Shown here: one piece after another, positions 33,214 through 42,012 of the stretch | Layout: the number at the start of each line of letters is the position of its first letter | Numbering within the stretch: the stretch's first letter is position 1 | DNA from: CALARM01 sp964431735 | Lineage (GTDB): Bacteria; Vulcanimicrobiota; SpSt-956; JAKJGF01 | Reading direction: 5' to 3' | DNA length: 43,378 nucleotides | Assembly (NCBI GenBank): GCA_964431735.1 | Contig: CAYSLJ010000046.1 | Span: 1-43,378 of the forward strand | The notes under the pieces: generated by a model | The model's database searches: none | The model's input: only the letters and a program-made list of their open reading frames with translations | Told to the model about the DNA's origin: nothing | Translations under genes and position numbers: made by a program

Positions 33214-33590
33214 AAATTTCTGATTTTTTCGGAAATAATAGATTTATTTCATAATGCGTAATGTATGAAGATTTATATAGAAAAACATTACGCATTATAT
33301 TTATATGAGAATCGTAACGCGTGACGGGAGCAACAAATTCTCATACTTCGTTGTAACCGAATCGGTCATGGCCGTTAGTGCCGGAACAGGTAAGGACTGA
33401 AAGAAAAACAACTCCGGCAAATTGTTAAAATAATTAGCATCCTGGCGTAATGCGTTAAGGTTGGAAATTTTTTCAAGTTAAATTCTGTAATGCCGGGATC
33501 TCCGGTATTACAGAAAAAATTGCCGCAATTTTTCGCTATTTTTATCTATAATAGCAAGAGGTCTCGTATAGTAGATTTTGTAAACTCATT
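33214..33590. other. Hairpin-rich intergenic region
   Basis: Perfect 14-bp inverted repeat ATAATGCGTAATGT (33251-33264) and ACATTACGCATTAT (33285-33298), made of the heptamer GTAATGC; it may terminate the glycine-rich gene. CGTAACGCGTGACGGGAG (33313-33330) is a type-A core without ends. CTGTAATGCCGG (33485-33496) pairs with CCGGTATTACAG (33502-33513), one mismatch. No gene is seen. Confidence 0.6.
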
Positions 33591-33998
33591 TTATTCTGTT
33601 AATGGCCAGATAAAACCAGGCCAGGAAAAGCTATATAATTCCAGGTCATCATACCAGACCTGCCCTACAGCACCTGAAGATGGCAAACCACACATAAAAC
33701 ATATAAAACCTTGATAAATATTGGGAGAACTAATTATTACTCTGTTTGATGAGCATATATACTCATCATTAATCCAGTAATCAATAACTGTATTGTCGCT
33801 GTAATTATATTTAAAGCGAAATTTTATTGAAACCCATTCAAGTGGTGTGTAATTTCCTATTACATCACCATTTAAATCTAATATTTCTCTATCTCTATAT
33901 TGTATCAGGTGCTGCATACTGTTTCCCTGTAATAAATAAATACTACCTAACCCATCTTCATGAATTTTAACTTTAGCTCTCAATTCGATGCTCTTCCT
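33591..33998 (-). pseudogene. C-terminal fragment of a concanavalin-A-like (lectin/glucanase) domain protein
   Basis: A 130-135-codon frame with no ATG or clear binding site; it follows a TAG at 33999-34001. It reads IELRAKVKIHEDGLGSIYLL..., then WVSIKFRFKYN, VIDYWINDEYICSS and VWYDDLELYSF, a pattern of beta strands typical of concanavalin-A-like jelly rolls in exported proteins (LamG/DUF1080-like). The first half of such a domain is missing, so it is probably a 5'-truncated gene. It ends with WPGFIWPLTE and a stop. Confidence 0.55.
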
Positions 33999-34703
33999 CT
34001 AATACTTTGATTATGTACCCACCCCCTTTCTAAAAATTAAAAGTTCTTTAGAGTAAGTACAAAAAGTAATGTCTGAAAAAGATTAAGTAGCTATTTACCT
34101 GTTGTGAGTATGTAGAGAAACTTTAGGACAAAACTTTTTAGAACTACTCTAAAGCAATTTCAAATCCGGATTTATTGAGGTGAGCATAAATAATAAATAT
34201 CTGCTCTCGTTACGCGTGACGGGAGGAAGACTGTTATTACATGCTTATGCTCAGGTCAGTAATTCAATTATAATAATCAGGCAAGCAATGTCTTCCATAA
34301 GCATATTCTCAGTGGGACGCTTGCTCCAGGAGGCCAACTTTTCATAGATACATAAAAACTCTCTATAAAAATCTACAATTCTATTCTGTAAAAGTAAAAT
34401 CCTTATAATTTCAAAAAAGTTTAGTAAAAAAAAACGTTTATCTGATATAAAGTTCTTAATCTTCTTTTCATATTTTTATTTCTCTATCACTACTTTTTCA
34501 TTAGGAATAGAATTTTATTAATTATCTCTTTCCTCGCGTGACGCGTTACGCGTTACGCGTCACGATTTAATATATTTGAGACAGTTATTTAATTATCGTT
34601 CCTTAGTGGTAATTATAGCACCCTGAATTTCTTGAGCTTTGTTTCTGGAGTGTTTTGTGTATTTTCTCCATGCTCAATCCCCGAAATACTCAAAATTACT
34701 GTC
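33999..34703. other. 705-bp gene-free region with repeats
   Basis: It contains a complete type-A element (34172-34262) and a heptamer array CGCGTGACGCGTTACG... (34535-34565). The pair AGTTCTTTAGAGTA (34042-34055) and TAGAACTACTCTAAAG (34139-34154) is an imperfect inverted repeat. No gene is supported on either strand. Confidence 0.6.
34172..34262 (+). mobile_element. Complete type-A MITE-like element, 91 bp
   Basis: Left end TTATTGAGGTGAGCATAAAT, core CTGCTCTCGTTACGCGTGACGGGAGG, right end GCTTATGCTCAGGTCAGTAA. It has a single heptamer pair in the core, the shortest array in the family here. Confidence 0.8.
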
Positions 34704-35996
34704 CTATTCGGTTCTTTTTATAATATGCCATCCATCCCTGAGCTGTACCGGTTCGCTTATCTCTCCTTTTTCAAGGGAGAAAGCAGCTTTTTCAAAGGGT
34801 TTTGCCATATCACCCCTTTTTATCTTACCAAGGTCTCCCCCTCTGTCTTTACTTGCGGTACATTCAGATTTTTTTCTGGCAATATGTGTAAAATCCCCGC
34901 CTTTTTTCAATTCTTCCTGTATCTTGTTTGCTTCTTCCTGTGTGTTTACAAGTATATGACTCACTCTGATTTCCACAGGGAGTATTTTAATCACAAGTGA
35001 CGGGTCAATTCTCTGTATAACATGCCAGCCAAATTCTGTTTTAACAGGTTTACTTAATTCATTTATTTTCAGAGAGAAAGCAGCGTTTTCAAGAGGCTTT
35101 GCAAGCTGTCCTGCTGAAATCATGCCCAGATCTCCTCCGCAGGTTTTTGAAGGACACTGAGATTTTTCCAGAGCAATTTCGGAAAAATCCTCTCCTTTCT
35201 GCAATCTTTCAATTATTTCCTCCGCCTCTTTCTCTTCTTCTACGAGTATATGACGGACTCTAATTTTTTCAACTTCAGGAACTTTTATTTTCAAATCAGG
35301 ATCAATTCTCTGTATAACATGAAAACCATATTCAGATTTTACAGGCTCACTTATTTCATTTATTTCAAGCTTAAAAGCCGCTTCTTTAATAGAACCGGAA
35401 AGATTACCCCTGTAGCTTATTATACCAAGGTCTCCTCCTTTTATTCTGGAAGGGCAGGAAGATTTATCCAGGGCAAGTTCGGTAAAATCTTTACCTTCTT
35501 TTAATTCTTTGATTATTTCTTCTGCTTCCTCTTTTTTTTCTACCAGTATATGTCTTATCCTGACAGAAGATGGTAAAGGAGTAATTGTAGGTTCGGGAGA
35601 AGGTGAAGCAGTGGGTGTAAATGCAGGAGAAGGAGTGGGTACAGGAGTTGGCAGAGGAAGTCTTTCTATTATTTCCCAGCCGAGCTCTGTTTCCACCGGC
35701 TCACTGACTTCATTGATTTTAAGCTTAAAAGCCGCTTCTTCAAATTTCTTTTCCTGTGTTCCTATGGTGAATGGCTCTAACTTACCTCCGTTTACTCTGG
35801 AAGGGCATTTTGAATATTTACCGGCAAGCTTCTCAAAAGATGTTTTCTCCTCTTTTAATTCTTTCAATATCTCTTCAGCTTTTTCTTTACTGTCTACCTG
35901 TATATGCCTTACAAATATCCTGTTATCCCGGCTACAGGAAGAAAATAAACATATGAGCAATAATAGACTGACAGTGAAAATGCTGTTTTTTTTCAA
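34704..35996 (-). CDS. Lipoprotein with four parvulin (PPIC) domains, copy 1
   Basis: A 430-residue exported lipoprotein: a TTG start, an N-terminal hydrophobic segment and a lipobox FSS-Cys21. Four consecutive parvulin-type prolyl isomerase domains follow, each about 90 residues (RHIxVxxKEEAEEIxxELKEGxxFxxLAxxxSxCPSxxxGGxLGxx...EAAFxLxxxEISEPVxSExGWHVIxR). A Pro/Thr/Ser linker (PTPVPTPSPAFTPTASPSPE) separates domains 1 and 2. Each domain has a Cys in SxCPS, an unusual conserved position. Tandem PPIC domains suggest an envelope chaperone of the PrsA/SurA type; activity is inferred. TTG at 35996 is chosen because AGAGGAGA lies six bases upstream. A paralogue lies directly upstream. Confidence 0.9.
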   Translation of the reverse strand: MKKNSIFTVSLLLLICLFSSCSRDNRIFVRHIQVDSKEKAEEILKELKEEKTSFEKLAGKYSKCPSRVNGGKLEPFTIGTQEKKFEEAAFKLKINEVSEPVETELGWEIIERLPLPTPVPTPSPAFTPTASPSPEPTITPLPSSVRIRHILVEKKEEAEEIIKELKEGKDFTELALDKSSCPSRIKGGDLGIISYRGNLSGSIKEAAFKLEINEISEPVKSEYGFHVIQRIDPDLKIKVPEVEKIRVRHILVEEEKEAEEIIERLQKGEDFSEIALEKSQCPSKTCGGDLGMISAGQLAKPLENAAFSLKINELSKPVKTEFGWHVIQRIDPSLVIKILPVEIRVSHILVNTQEEANKIQEELKKGGDFTHIARKKSECTASKDRGGDLGKIKRGDMAKPFEKAAFSLEKGEISEPVQLRDGWHIIKRTE

Positions 35997-36019
35997 CTTT
36001 CTCTCCTCTTTTTTTATGG

Positions 36020-36115
36020 TCGTGACGCGTAACGCGTGACGCGTGACGGGTTTATATTCCTGCACATCACGCATTACGAGGTTATTATTTAGGATAGTTA
36101 TAAAACCAGCTATAA
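36020..36115. mobile_element. Type-B element copy (one end)
   Basis: On the minus strand this reads TAATTATAGCTGGTTTTATA..., then CCTCGTAATGCGTGATGTGC and CCCGTCACGCGTCACGCG, matching the left two-thirds of the type-B element at 32638. The far inverted end is missing. It directly abuts the type-A element at 36116. Confidence 0.7.
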
Positions 36116-36227
36116 TTACTGTGGTGAGCATAAATAATACATATTTGCTCTCGTGACGCGTAACGCGTTACGCGTTACGCGTTACGGGAGGAAGACTTTT
36201 ATTACATGCCTATGCTCAGGTCAGTAA
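36116..36227 (+). mobile_element. Complete type-A MITE-like element, 112 bp
   Basis: Left end TTACTGTGGTGAGCATAAAT, core GCTCTCGTGACG then three CGTTACG-type units and GGGAGGAAGAC, right end CCTATGCTCAGGTCAGTAA. It lies between the two parvulin genes, next to a type-B copy. Confidence 0.8.
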
Positions 36228-36302
36228 TCTTTTATATATCTATTATAATATATTTTTATGTAAAAGATTTAAAAAGAAAAAAAGAAATATTACTCCCAAA
36301 AA

Positions 36303-36337
36303 CAAAAAAATCCAGTCTGAAAAAGACTGGCTTTTTT
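36303..36337 (-). terminator. Rho-independent terminator after parvulin gene copy 2
   Basis: CCAGTCT (36313-36319) and AGACTGG (36324-36330) form the stem. On the minus strand the hairpin is followed by a run of T (complement of the A-run at 36303-36310). It lies 9 bases past the stop codon region. Confidence 0.85.
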
Positions 36338-36345
36338 CAGAGGAA

Positions 36346-37608
36346 TCATTCGGTTCTTTTTATAATATGCCATCCGTCCGTAAGATGCACCGGTTCGCTT
36401 ATTCCTCCTACATCCAGAGAAAAAGCAGCTTTCTCGAAAGGGGCTGCCATATCGCCCCGTTTAATTTTGCCGAGATTTCCTCCTTTACTTTTTGTAGAGC
36501 ATTGTGATTTTTCCTTTGCAATCGTAATGAAATCGCCGCTTTTTTTCAATTCTTCCTTTATTTTATTTGCTTCTTCCTGTGTATTTACAAGTATATGACT
36601 TACTTTAATCTCTAACGGAGGCATTTTAATTACAAGAGCCGGTGAAATTCTCTGCATAATATGCCAGCCATATTCAGATTTAACAGGTTCACAGAATTCA
36701 TTTATTTTAAGTTTAAATGCCACACTTTCAAGAGATCTGGTAAGAGTTCCCGTTGAAACCATTCCCAGGTCTCCTCCATTCTGCCTGGAGGGGCATAAAG
36801 ATTTTTCCAGAGCTGCTTCGGAAAAATCTTTTCCTTCTTTTAATTCCTTCAGTATTTCTTTTGCCTCTTCTTCTTCTTCTACGACTATATGGCGGATTCT
36901 GATTTTTTCGCGTTCATGAACTTCTATTTTCAGAGCAGGTTCAATTCTCTGTATCACATGAAATCCATATTCAGATTTTATGGGCTCACTTATTTCGTTC
37001 ATCTTGAGTTTAAAAGCTACTTCTTTAACAGGGCCTGAAAGATTACCATTATAATTGAGTGTACCAAGATCTCCTCCATTTTTTCTGGAGGGACACGCAG
37101 ATTTATCAATAGCAAGTTCTGTAAAATCTTTTCCTTCTTTTAATTCCTTTATTACTTCATCTGCTTCTTCTTTCTTTTCCACAAGTATATGTCTTATCCT
37201 GACAGGAGAAGGTGTAGGAGGTACAGGTGTAGGTGTAGGAGGAGGAGGGGGAAGTCTCTCTATTATTTCCCAGCCAAGTTCTGTTTCTACCGGTCCGCTT
37301 ATTTCATTAATCTTAAGTTTAAAAGCTACTTCTTCGAAGTTTTTATCCTTTGTTCCTTTTCCGAAAGGCTCCAGTTTGCCTCCATTTACTTTTGAAGGAC
37401 ATTTGGAGTATTTACCTGCAAGCTTCTCAAAAGGTTCTTTTCCTTCTTTTAATTCTTTCAGTATTTCTTCAGCTTTTTCTTTACTGTCTATCTGTATATG
37501 CCTCACACAGATTAAGTCATTACTTTCCGAAGCCCCTGCTTCATCTTTCTTACAGCCTGTGATAAAAGGCAGTACCATACATAAAATAATAAGAATACAG
37601 AATTTCAT
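36346..37608 (-). CDS. Lipoprotein with four parvulin (PPIC) domains, copy 2
   Basis: A 420-residue paralogue of the downstream gene with the same plan: lipoprotein signal (KFCILIILCMVLPFITG-Cys19, a good lipobox), PPIC domain 1, a Pro-rich linker (PPPPPTPTPVPPTPSPV), then PPIC domains 2-4. Identity between the two is high throughout, so they arose by tandem duplication; the linkers differ most. The SxCPS cysteine is kept in domains 1-3 and is QCS in domain 4. Start: ATG 37608, preceded by GAGGTGG; an upstream in-frame ATG would place this site inside the gene. Predicted envelope-attached folding factor. Its own terminator separates it from copy 1. Confidence 0.9.
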   Translation of the reverse strand: MKFCILIILCMVLPFITGCKKDEAGASESNDLICVRHIQIDSKEKAEEILKELKEGKEPFEKLAGKYSKCPSKVNGGKLEPFGKGTKDKNFEEVAFKLKINEISGPVETELGWEIIERLPPPPPTPTPVPPTPSPVRIRHILVEKKEEADEVIKELKEGKDFTELAIDKSACPSRKNGGDLGTLNYNGNLSGPVKEVAFKLKMNEISEPIKSEYGFHVIQRIEPALKIEVHEREKIRIRHIVVEEEEEAKEILKELKEGKDFSEAALEKSLCPSRQNGGDLGMVSTGTLTRSLESVAFKLKINEFCEPVKSEYGWHIMQRISPALVIKMPPLEIKVSHILVNTQEEANKIKEELKKSGDFITIAKEKSQCSTKSKGGNLGKIKRGDMAAPFEKAAFSLDVGGISEPVHLTDGWHIIKRTE

Positions 37609-37902
37609 CCTACCACCTCTTAATTTTTTGATAATAAATACAGCACGACTCTCATGAAACAGGTTATACTGTGTCAATAATAACTCATATTCAGGGAATT
37701 TACTATCCTCTCAAATGACTATTTACAGGTGGTTTAAAGGAGTATTTGTGGAGATATGAAGAGTGAATCGCAGAGAATGACAGGTTCGTAACGCGTGACG
37801 CGTATTTTCACCGGGTACCGGGCGACCACAGAGGGTCGCCCCATGCCGACTCACGACTCACGATTCACTTTTCACTACTCACTACTCACTACTCACTACT
37901 CA
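37609..37902. other. Intergenic region with hairpin and heptamer array
   Basis: A hairpin, GGGCGACC (37820-37827) with GGTCGCCC (37834-37841), and about six ACTACTC heptamers (37866-37912) that run into the stop of the next gene. A short GTAACGCGTGACGCG array lies at 37789-37803. No gene. Confidence 0.65.
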
Positions 37903-39426
37903 CTACTCACAGACATAATCAGAGATTTTATCTGCAGGTACAGAAACATCGGGCAAAACAAAGCCGCATGGCTCCTTAAGAGGTTCTTCTCCGAAGGTTT
38001 CATTATATTCTTCTTCCATAATTCTTATAAATTCTTCATAGACTCCGTAATCTTTCAGCATTTGCGAGGTTTCTTTTTCAAGGCCTCCCATGAGTGCAAG
38101 AAGAACGGGGAAAGTGCCGTCAACAGTCTTACTATAAGACACCAGTGTTCCGTCATTCGTTCCGGACTCTCCACCGCCCAGAGGGCCCTGCATTTTTCGG
38201 CCATTTAACATATTCAACAACCAGGCAAGACCGTAATTGCCTTCATGTTTATCGGAGAATTCCAGGATCATGGGGAAAGCGCCGTAAGGAGCAAAAACAT
38301 TGTTATATTCTACCGGCTGAGAACCCACACCTTCAATACCGCAGGCAGAAAGATAGCCGTCTTCGCCGGGTTTTCCGATGGAAGCAGTAAATCCCGGATA
38401 ACCTCTTTCCCTGGCATTCTGTGAACGGATGATTTCCCTTATTCTGAAGAGATCCCTGTAATGGGTCATATCTCTGTATGGCATGAAAAGATAGGCCCAG
38501 CTTTCATGGGCGGAGCCCCAGTAACCCTGCCATGTCGTTCCGTATTTATGCTCTACCCTTACCATTTTAATATCTTTCCAGATCGCTTCTTTTTCTTTTT
38601 CAGTCAGATTACCGAAGAGAGTAACGTACATAACAATCATGACACCTTCATGAACGCCATGTTCTCCTGTAATATATTTGAGTCTGTCAGTTGCCGTTTC
38701 ATAGCCTGAATTAACATCTTTCATATTCAGAATATGAACATCTGCCCTGACCTTCATGGCTTCTTTATCATAAAAGATTTTAACTGCATGTTCCTTCAAC
38801 ATGGCAAGATAATCTTTATATCTATCTGCAAGTTCCGTATAACCTTCTTGTCTTAAAGATTTTTCAGTCACAAGCAGAGCCCATATCCATTCGCCGTTAT
38901 CAAGAGCAGGAACATATCCGGCCCAATTATCTGTAGGAGTGACTTTATCCTGTATATAGTACCATGGCATAAATCCTCCGTACCCCGGATAATCTCTGTA
39001 ATAAGCCATATAACTGTCCATTTTGCCTGTGAGAATTTCAAGAGCTTTTTCCTTTGCTTTTCCTTTATCACCGCCGGAGAAAAGAATTACAGCATAAGGA
39101 TCACCTGAAAGTGCCTTTACACAGAGAGCCACGTCAAGACATTCTTTTGACGGTGCACTCCAGTAACGGCATTTTACAGGTTTCCCTGTTTTTTCATCCA
39201 CCATATATCCGTCATATATAAGTTTTTTTTCTTTATCTCTGGCAACAGAAAAAAACTCTCCTTCCCATGTAAGATATTCTCTTATAAAATTCTCATATTT
39301 TTCTCCGCCTTCCATAATATCGTCTATGGTATAGTTCTGTGCAAATTTAAAAGGCGGAACTTCTTCTGCCATAGCAGAAGTAACAAAAAACAGTAACATA
39401 AGTAGTGACAGCAGTCTGAAAAACAT
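37903..39426 (-). CDS. Exported (alpha/alpha)-barrel glycoside-hydrolase-like protein
   Basis: A 507-residue protein with a signal peptide (FFRLLSLLMLLFFVTSAMAE). It shows aromatic- and acid-rich motifs spaced like (alpha/alpha)6-barrel glycosidases of the GH144/GH162/GH189 kind (PF10091-like): YPGYGGFMPWYYI, WAGYVPALDNGEWIWALL, GYWGSAHESWAYLFMPYRD, GYPGFTASIGKPGEDGYLSACG, and NNVFAPYGAFPMILEF. These suggest hydrolysis of a beta-glucan or similar polysaccharide outside the cytoplasm. Catalytic acids cannot be named with confidence. AAAGGA lies about nine bases before the ATG. The TAG stop is part of an ACTACTC heptamer array. It is transcribed alone. Confidence 0.65.
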   Translation of the reverse strand: MFFRLLSLLMLLFFVTSAMAEEVPPFKFAQNYTIDDIMEGGEKYENFIREYLTWEGEFFSVARDKEKKLIYDGYMVDEKTGKPVKCRYWSAPSKECLDVALCVKALSGDPYAVILFSGGDKGKAKEKALEILTGKMDSYMAYYRDYPGYGGFMPWYYIQDKVTPTDNWAGYVPALDNGEWIWALLVTEKSLRQEGYTELADRYKDYLAMLKEHAVKIFYDKEAMKVRADVHILNMKDVNSGYETATDRLKYITGEHGVHEGVMIVMYVTLFGNLTEKEKEAIWKDIKMVRVEHKYGTTWQGYWGSAHESWAYLFMPYRDMTHYRDLFRIREIIRSQNARERGYPGFTASIGKPGEDGYLSACGIEGVGSQPVEYNNVFAPYGAFPMILEFSDKHEGNYGLAWLLNMLNGRKMQGPLGGGESGTNDGTLVSYSKTVDGTFPVLLALMGGLEKETSQMLKDYGVYEEFIRIMEEEYNETFGEEPLKEPCGFVLPDVSVPADKISDYVCE

Positions 39427-39771
39427 AAATCAAATCCTTTCTTAGTAAGTCGTGAGCAGGCTTACCCTGCGCGTCACGCGTTACGCGTTACGCGTTACGT
39501 AAATTACGCATTACGCATCTATTGACCCGGGCATAAGCATGTAATAAAGGTCTTCCTCCCGTCACGCGTCACGCGTTACGCGTCACGTAAATTACGCATC
39601 ACCCTTCACTCTTCACCCTTCACGCCTCCAATTATATCTAATCCCAAAAGCTTTTTCCACAATTAAGTTAACATTTTTTTAACATTATTCCATTGCTTTT
39701 TGTCCTGCTAAAGGTTACACTTATAGATGGGATAAAGTAATCAGGTAAAACTATTGAAAGGTTGTGGGGAT
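39427..39771. other. Intergenic region with heptamer arrays and half a type-A element
   Basis: GTCACGC/GTTACGC array at 39470-39500, GTAAATTACGCATTACGCATC after it, a reversed type-A half (39520-39587: ATTGACCCGGGCATAAGC then CTTCCTCCCGTCACGCG), then CACCCTTCACTCTTCACCC (39600-39620), a third heptamer variant. The AT-rich part after 39640 probably holds the promoter of the next gene. Confidence 0.65.
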
Positions 39772-40839
39772 ATGGAGATAGGAAGAGCTCATCACAGTAA
39801 ACACCAGGCTGAAATTTCAAGAAAAAAACATCATGGTCATAAAAAAGAGGAATATTCTATGGAACCGAAGGATAATACAAGTTTCGGTCAATCGGTTCAG
39901 AATGATCCTGCAAAAGAACTGTCTGAAATGAAAAAGAAGATAGATGCTTCAAAAAGCACAGTAGGTACAGGCGGAATTTCACAGGGTACCGCAGAAAAAG
40001 GCGGCACCACTGTTGAAATAGGCAGCTATAATATGGAATGGCTCGGAGATAATAAAGAAAAACCCAGAAATGATAAAGATTATGCAATGCTTGCTCAGGT
40101 CATAAAGGATTCCGGTGTGGAAGTAATGGGTATTCAGGAAATAGCAGACGAGAAAGCTCTACAAAAAGTTGTAAGTAACCTGCCGGGCTTTGATTATATC
40201 CTGGGCACTACCGGAGTAAGAGGAAATGGAAAGAAACAGTATATAGGTATCATATATAATGCTGAAAGAGTCCAGTGTGATAAGAATTCAGTAAAGGAAC
40301 TCAAAGAAGCGCAGGTACCTCACCTGATGGGAGATAACCATCTGAGAGCACCTCTGATTGTAGATATGAAAGCCGATAATTTCAGCTTCACCCTGGTAAA
40401 TGTTCACATGAAATCCAAAAGAGGGGAAAAAGGTGGTAAAGTAAGTATAAGAGACGAACAGGCAAAGATTATAAATAAATGGATGAAAGATCAGATTGCC
40501 TCAGGGAAAGATAAAGACATCATTTTAGTGGGAGACTGTAACGACTTTTTAGACAGCAAATGTATGAAGACTCTGACTGACGGTGTCATGCAGTTTGCAA
40601 CGGAAGAAGCAAAAGCAAAAGGGGAATATTCGAATATACCGTGGAAATCCCTGATCGATCAGATAGGCATAACAGTTGTAAATATTAACGGAGGCCCTGT
40701 GGGAGGAGCTGTGGCAAACTATATTAAAGACAGCACCCATGTATTTGATACAAGGAAATATCCGAACCATAAAAAATGGGGTTCAGATCATATGCCGGTA
40801 GTGGCTTCTTTTAAAACTGATGTAGATGTAGACGGCTAG
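39772..40839 (+). CDS. Endonuclease/exonuclease/phosphatase (EEP) family protein
   Basis: A 355-residue EEP-superfamily phosphodiesterase. The DNase-I-like motifs appear in order: GSYNMEWLGDN (metal-binding Asn), MGIQEIAD (Glu), IGIIYNAERV, LVNVHMKSKRG, ILVGDCNDFL (Asp/Asn) and SDHMPVVASF (the final Asp-His). All expected catalytic positions seem filled, so it should be an active Mg-dependent phosphodiesterase on nucleic acid, phospholipid or another phosphate ester. The first 75 residues are hydrophilic and His/Lys-rich without a domain. Start: ATG 39772 is used; an ATG at 39859 with a better binding site (AGAGGA, eight bases) is a real alternative and removes 29 residues. No signal peptide is seen. 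Confidence 0.85.
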   Translation: MEIGRAHHSKHQAEISRKKHHGHKKEEYSMEPKDNTSFGQSVQNDPAKELSEMKKKIDASKSTVGTGGISQGTAEKGGTTVEIGSYNMEWLGDNKEKPRNDKDYAMLAQVIKDSGVEVMGIQEIADEKALQKVVSNLPGFDYILGTTGVRGNGKKQYIGIIYNAERVQCDKNSVKELKEAQVPHLMGDNHLRAPLIVDMKADNFSFTLVNVHMKSKRGEKGGKVSIRDEQAKIINKWMKDQIASGKDKDIILVGDCNDFLDSKCMKTLTDGVMQFATEEAKAKGEYSNIPWKSLIDQIGITVVNINGGPVGGAVANYIKDSTHVFDTRKYPNHKKWGSDHMPVVASFKTDVDVDG

Positions 40840-40865
40840 AGTAGTCACCTGGCAATAACAGGTGA

Positions 40866-40903
40866 AAAATAATGCGTGCTTTCAGAGCACGCATTATTTT
40901 TTC
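40866..40903 (+). terminator. Rho-independent terminator between EEP gene and miaA
   Basis: A perfect 13-bp stem AATAATGCGTGCT (40868-40880) against AGCACGCATTATT (40886-40898), then TTTTCC. The stem contains the AATGCGT unit found in heptamer arrays. Confidence 0.92.
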
Positions 40904-40923
40904 CTGAAAAAAGGAAGAAAAAA

Positions 40924-41841
40924 ATGGATTATAATCTTATAGTCATAACAGGCCCCACTGCTTCAGGTAAAACATCTCTTGCGGTAAAACTTGCCTCTGT
41001 CCTTGACACGGAAATCATATCTGCAGATTCCAGACAGGTCTACAGAGGCCTTGATATAGGAACAGGAAAAGATTTGGCTGAATATAAAATTGACGGAAAA
41101 ACTGTTCCCTATCATTTAATAGATATAGTTGAACCATATGAAAATTTCGATCTCTTCAGTTTTTACAAAAATTTTTTCGAAATTTTTAAAAGATTTCTGA
41201 GAAATGGAAAAATCCCGATACTTGCCGGAGGAACTCCTCTTTATATCCATTCCGTCATAGCAAATTACAAACTCCTTGAAGTTCCTCTTAATAATAAATT
41301 AAGAGAAGAACTTTCGTCATATGATATGAAAGAACTTGAAGATTATCTGAAATCTCTTCAGCCTAAGATTCATAATATTACAGACCTTGAAGACAGAGAA
41401 AGACTCGTCAGGGCAATAGAAATTGCAGATTTCAGATTAAAAAACCCGGATGCAAAATCGGCAGGTGAAGATTTAGATCTCAACCCATTGATTATAGGAA
41501 CACTCTGGGAAAGAAGTGTTTTAAAAAAAAGAATCACTAAAAGACTTGTGGACAGGCTCAATGAAGGTATGGTTGAAGAAGTAAAAAAACTCCATAAAAA
41601 TGGAATTTCCTGGGAAAGACTGGAATATTTCGGCCTTGAATATAAATATGTATCCCTCTGTCTTCAGGGAAAAATGTCTTATGATGAAATGTTTAAAAGT
41701 CTCAATATAAAAATACACCAGTTTTCCAAAAAACAGTCAGGATGGTTTCGGAAATTCGAAAAAGAAGGTTTATCTATCAACTGGGTGGAAGAGGCTGATT
41801 TTCAGAAAGCATATAACCTGATAGCTGAAATGCAGGATTAA
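40924..41841 (+). CDS. miaA: tRNA dimethylallyltransferase MiaA
   Basis: A 305-residue MiaA, which transfers the dimethylallyl group of DMAPP to N6 of adenosine 37 in tRNAs reading UNN codons. The P-loop GPTASGKT is at 10-17; SADSRQVYRGLDIGTGK, GGTPLYIHSVI, RERLVRAIEI and the C-terminal EYKYVSLCLQGKMSYDE and QSGWFRKF are all family blocks. The last usually reads Q-R-T-W-F/W, so Ser-Gly is a small deviation. Start: ATG 40924, preceded by AAGGAAG six bases upstream; an in-frame upstream start would lie in the terminator. It stands alone here, without the common hfq or mutL partners. Confidence 0.96.
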   Translation: MDYNLIVITGPTASGKTSLAVKLASVLDTEIISADSRQVYRGLDIGTGKDLAEYKIDGKTVPYHLIDIVEPYENFDLFSFYKNFFEIFKRFLRNGKIPILAGGTPLYIHSVIANYKLLEVPLNNKLREELSSYDMKELEDYLKSLQPKIHNITDLEDRERLVRAIEIADFRLKNPDAKSAGEDLDLNPLIIGTLWERSVLKKRITKRLVDRLNEGMVEEVKKLHKNGISWERLEYFGLEYKYVSLCLQGKMSYDEMFKSLNIKIHQFSKKQSGWFRKFEKEGLSINWVEEADFQKAYNLIAEMQD

Positions 41842-41878
41842 TTTATTCATATTCTGTACGCTTTTGTTTATTATCTTT

Positions 41879-42003
41879 TCAGTGCCTTTCTGCTTCGTCA
41901 TACATCTGTTCGAGAGATATATCTTTAATAAAGTTCATTCTGCATGTTAAGATAGTCTTCTCCTTCATAATCTATGAAACTATAAATCTCAGAACTCCAC
42001 TGT
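41879..42003 (-). pseudogene. Remnant of a small protein gene (frameshifted)
   Basis: One frame reads QWSSEIYSFIDYEGEDYLNM, then QNELY and a stop. The next frame continues FIKDISLEQMYDEAERH and a stop. Joined, they resemble the end of a small antitoxin-like protein, but no start or clear family is visible. Confidence 0.3.
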
Positions 42004-42012
42004 CACCAGGTT

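Noticed and set aside
33047..33295. Minus-strand Leu/Arg/His-rich open frame
   Set aside because: It is the antisense of the glycine-rich gene, which has the binding site. The shadow has none.
33485..33513. Terminator call for the CTGTAATGCCGG hairpin
   Set aside because: The T-rich tract lies on the wrong side for either strand to give a stem followed by T-run, so it is listed only as an inverted repeat.
35509..36039. Gly/Ser-rich + strand frames opposite the parvulin genes (also 37055-37657)
   Set aside because: They mirror each other because the parvulin genes are paralogues; lipoprotein signals and domains are on the minus strand.
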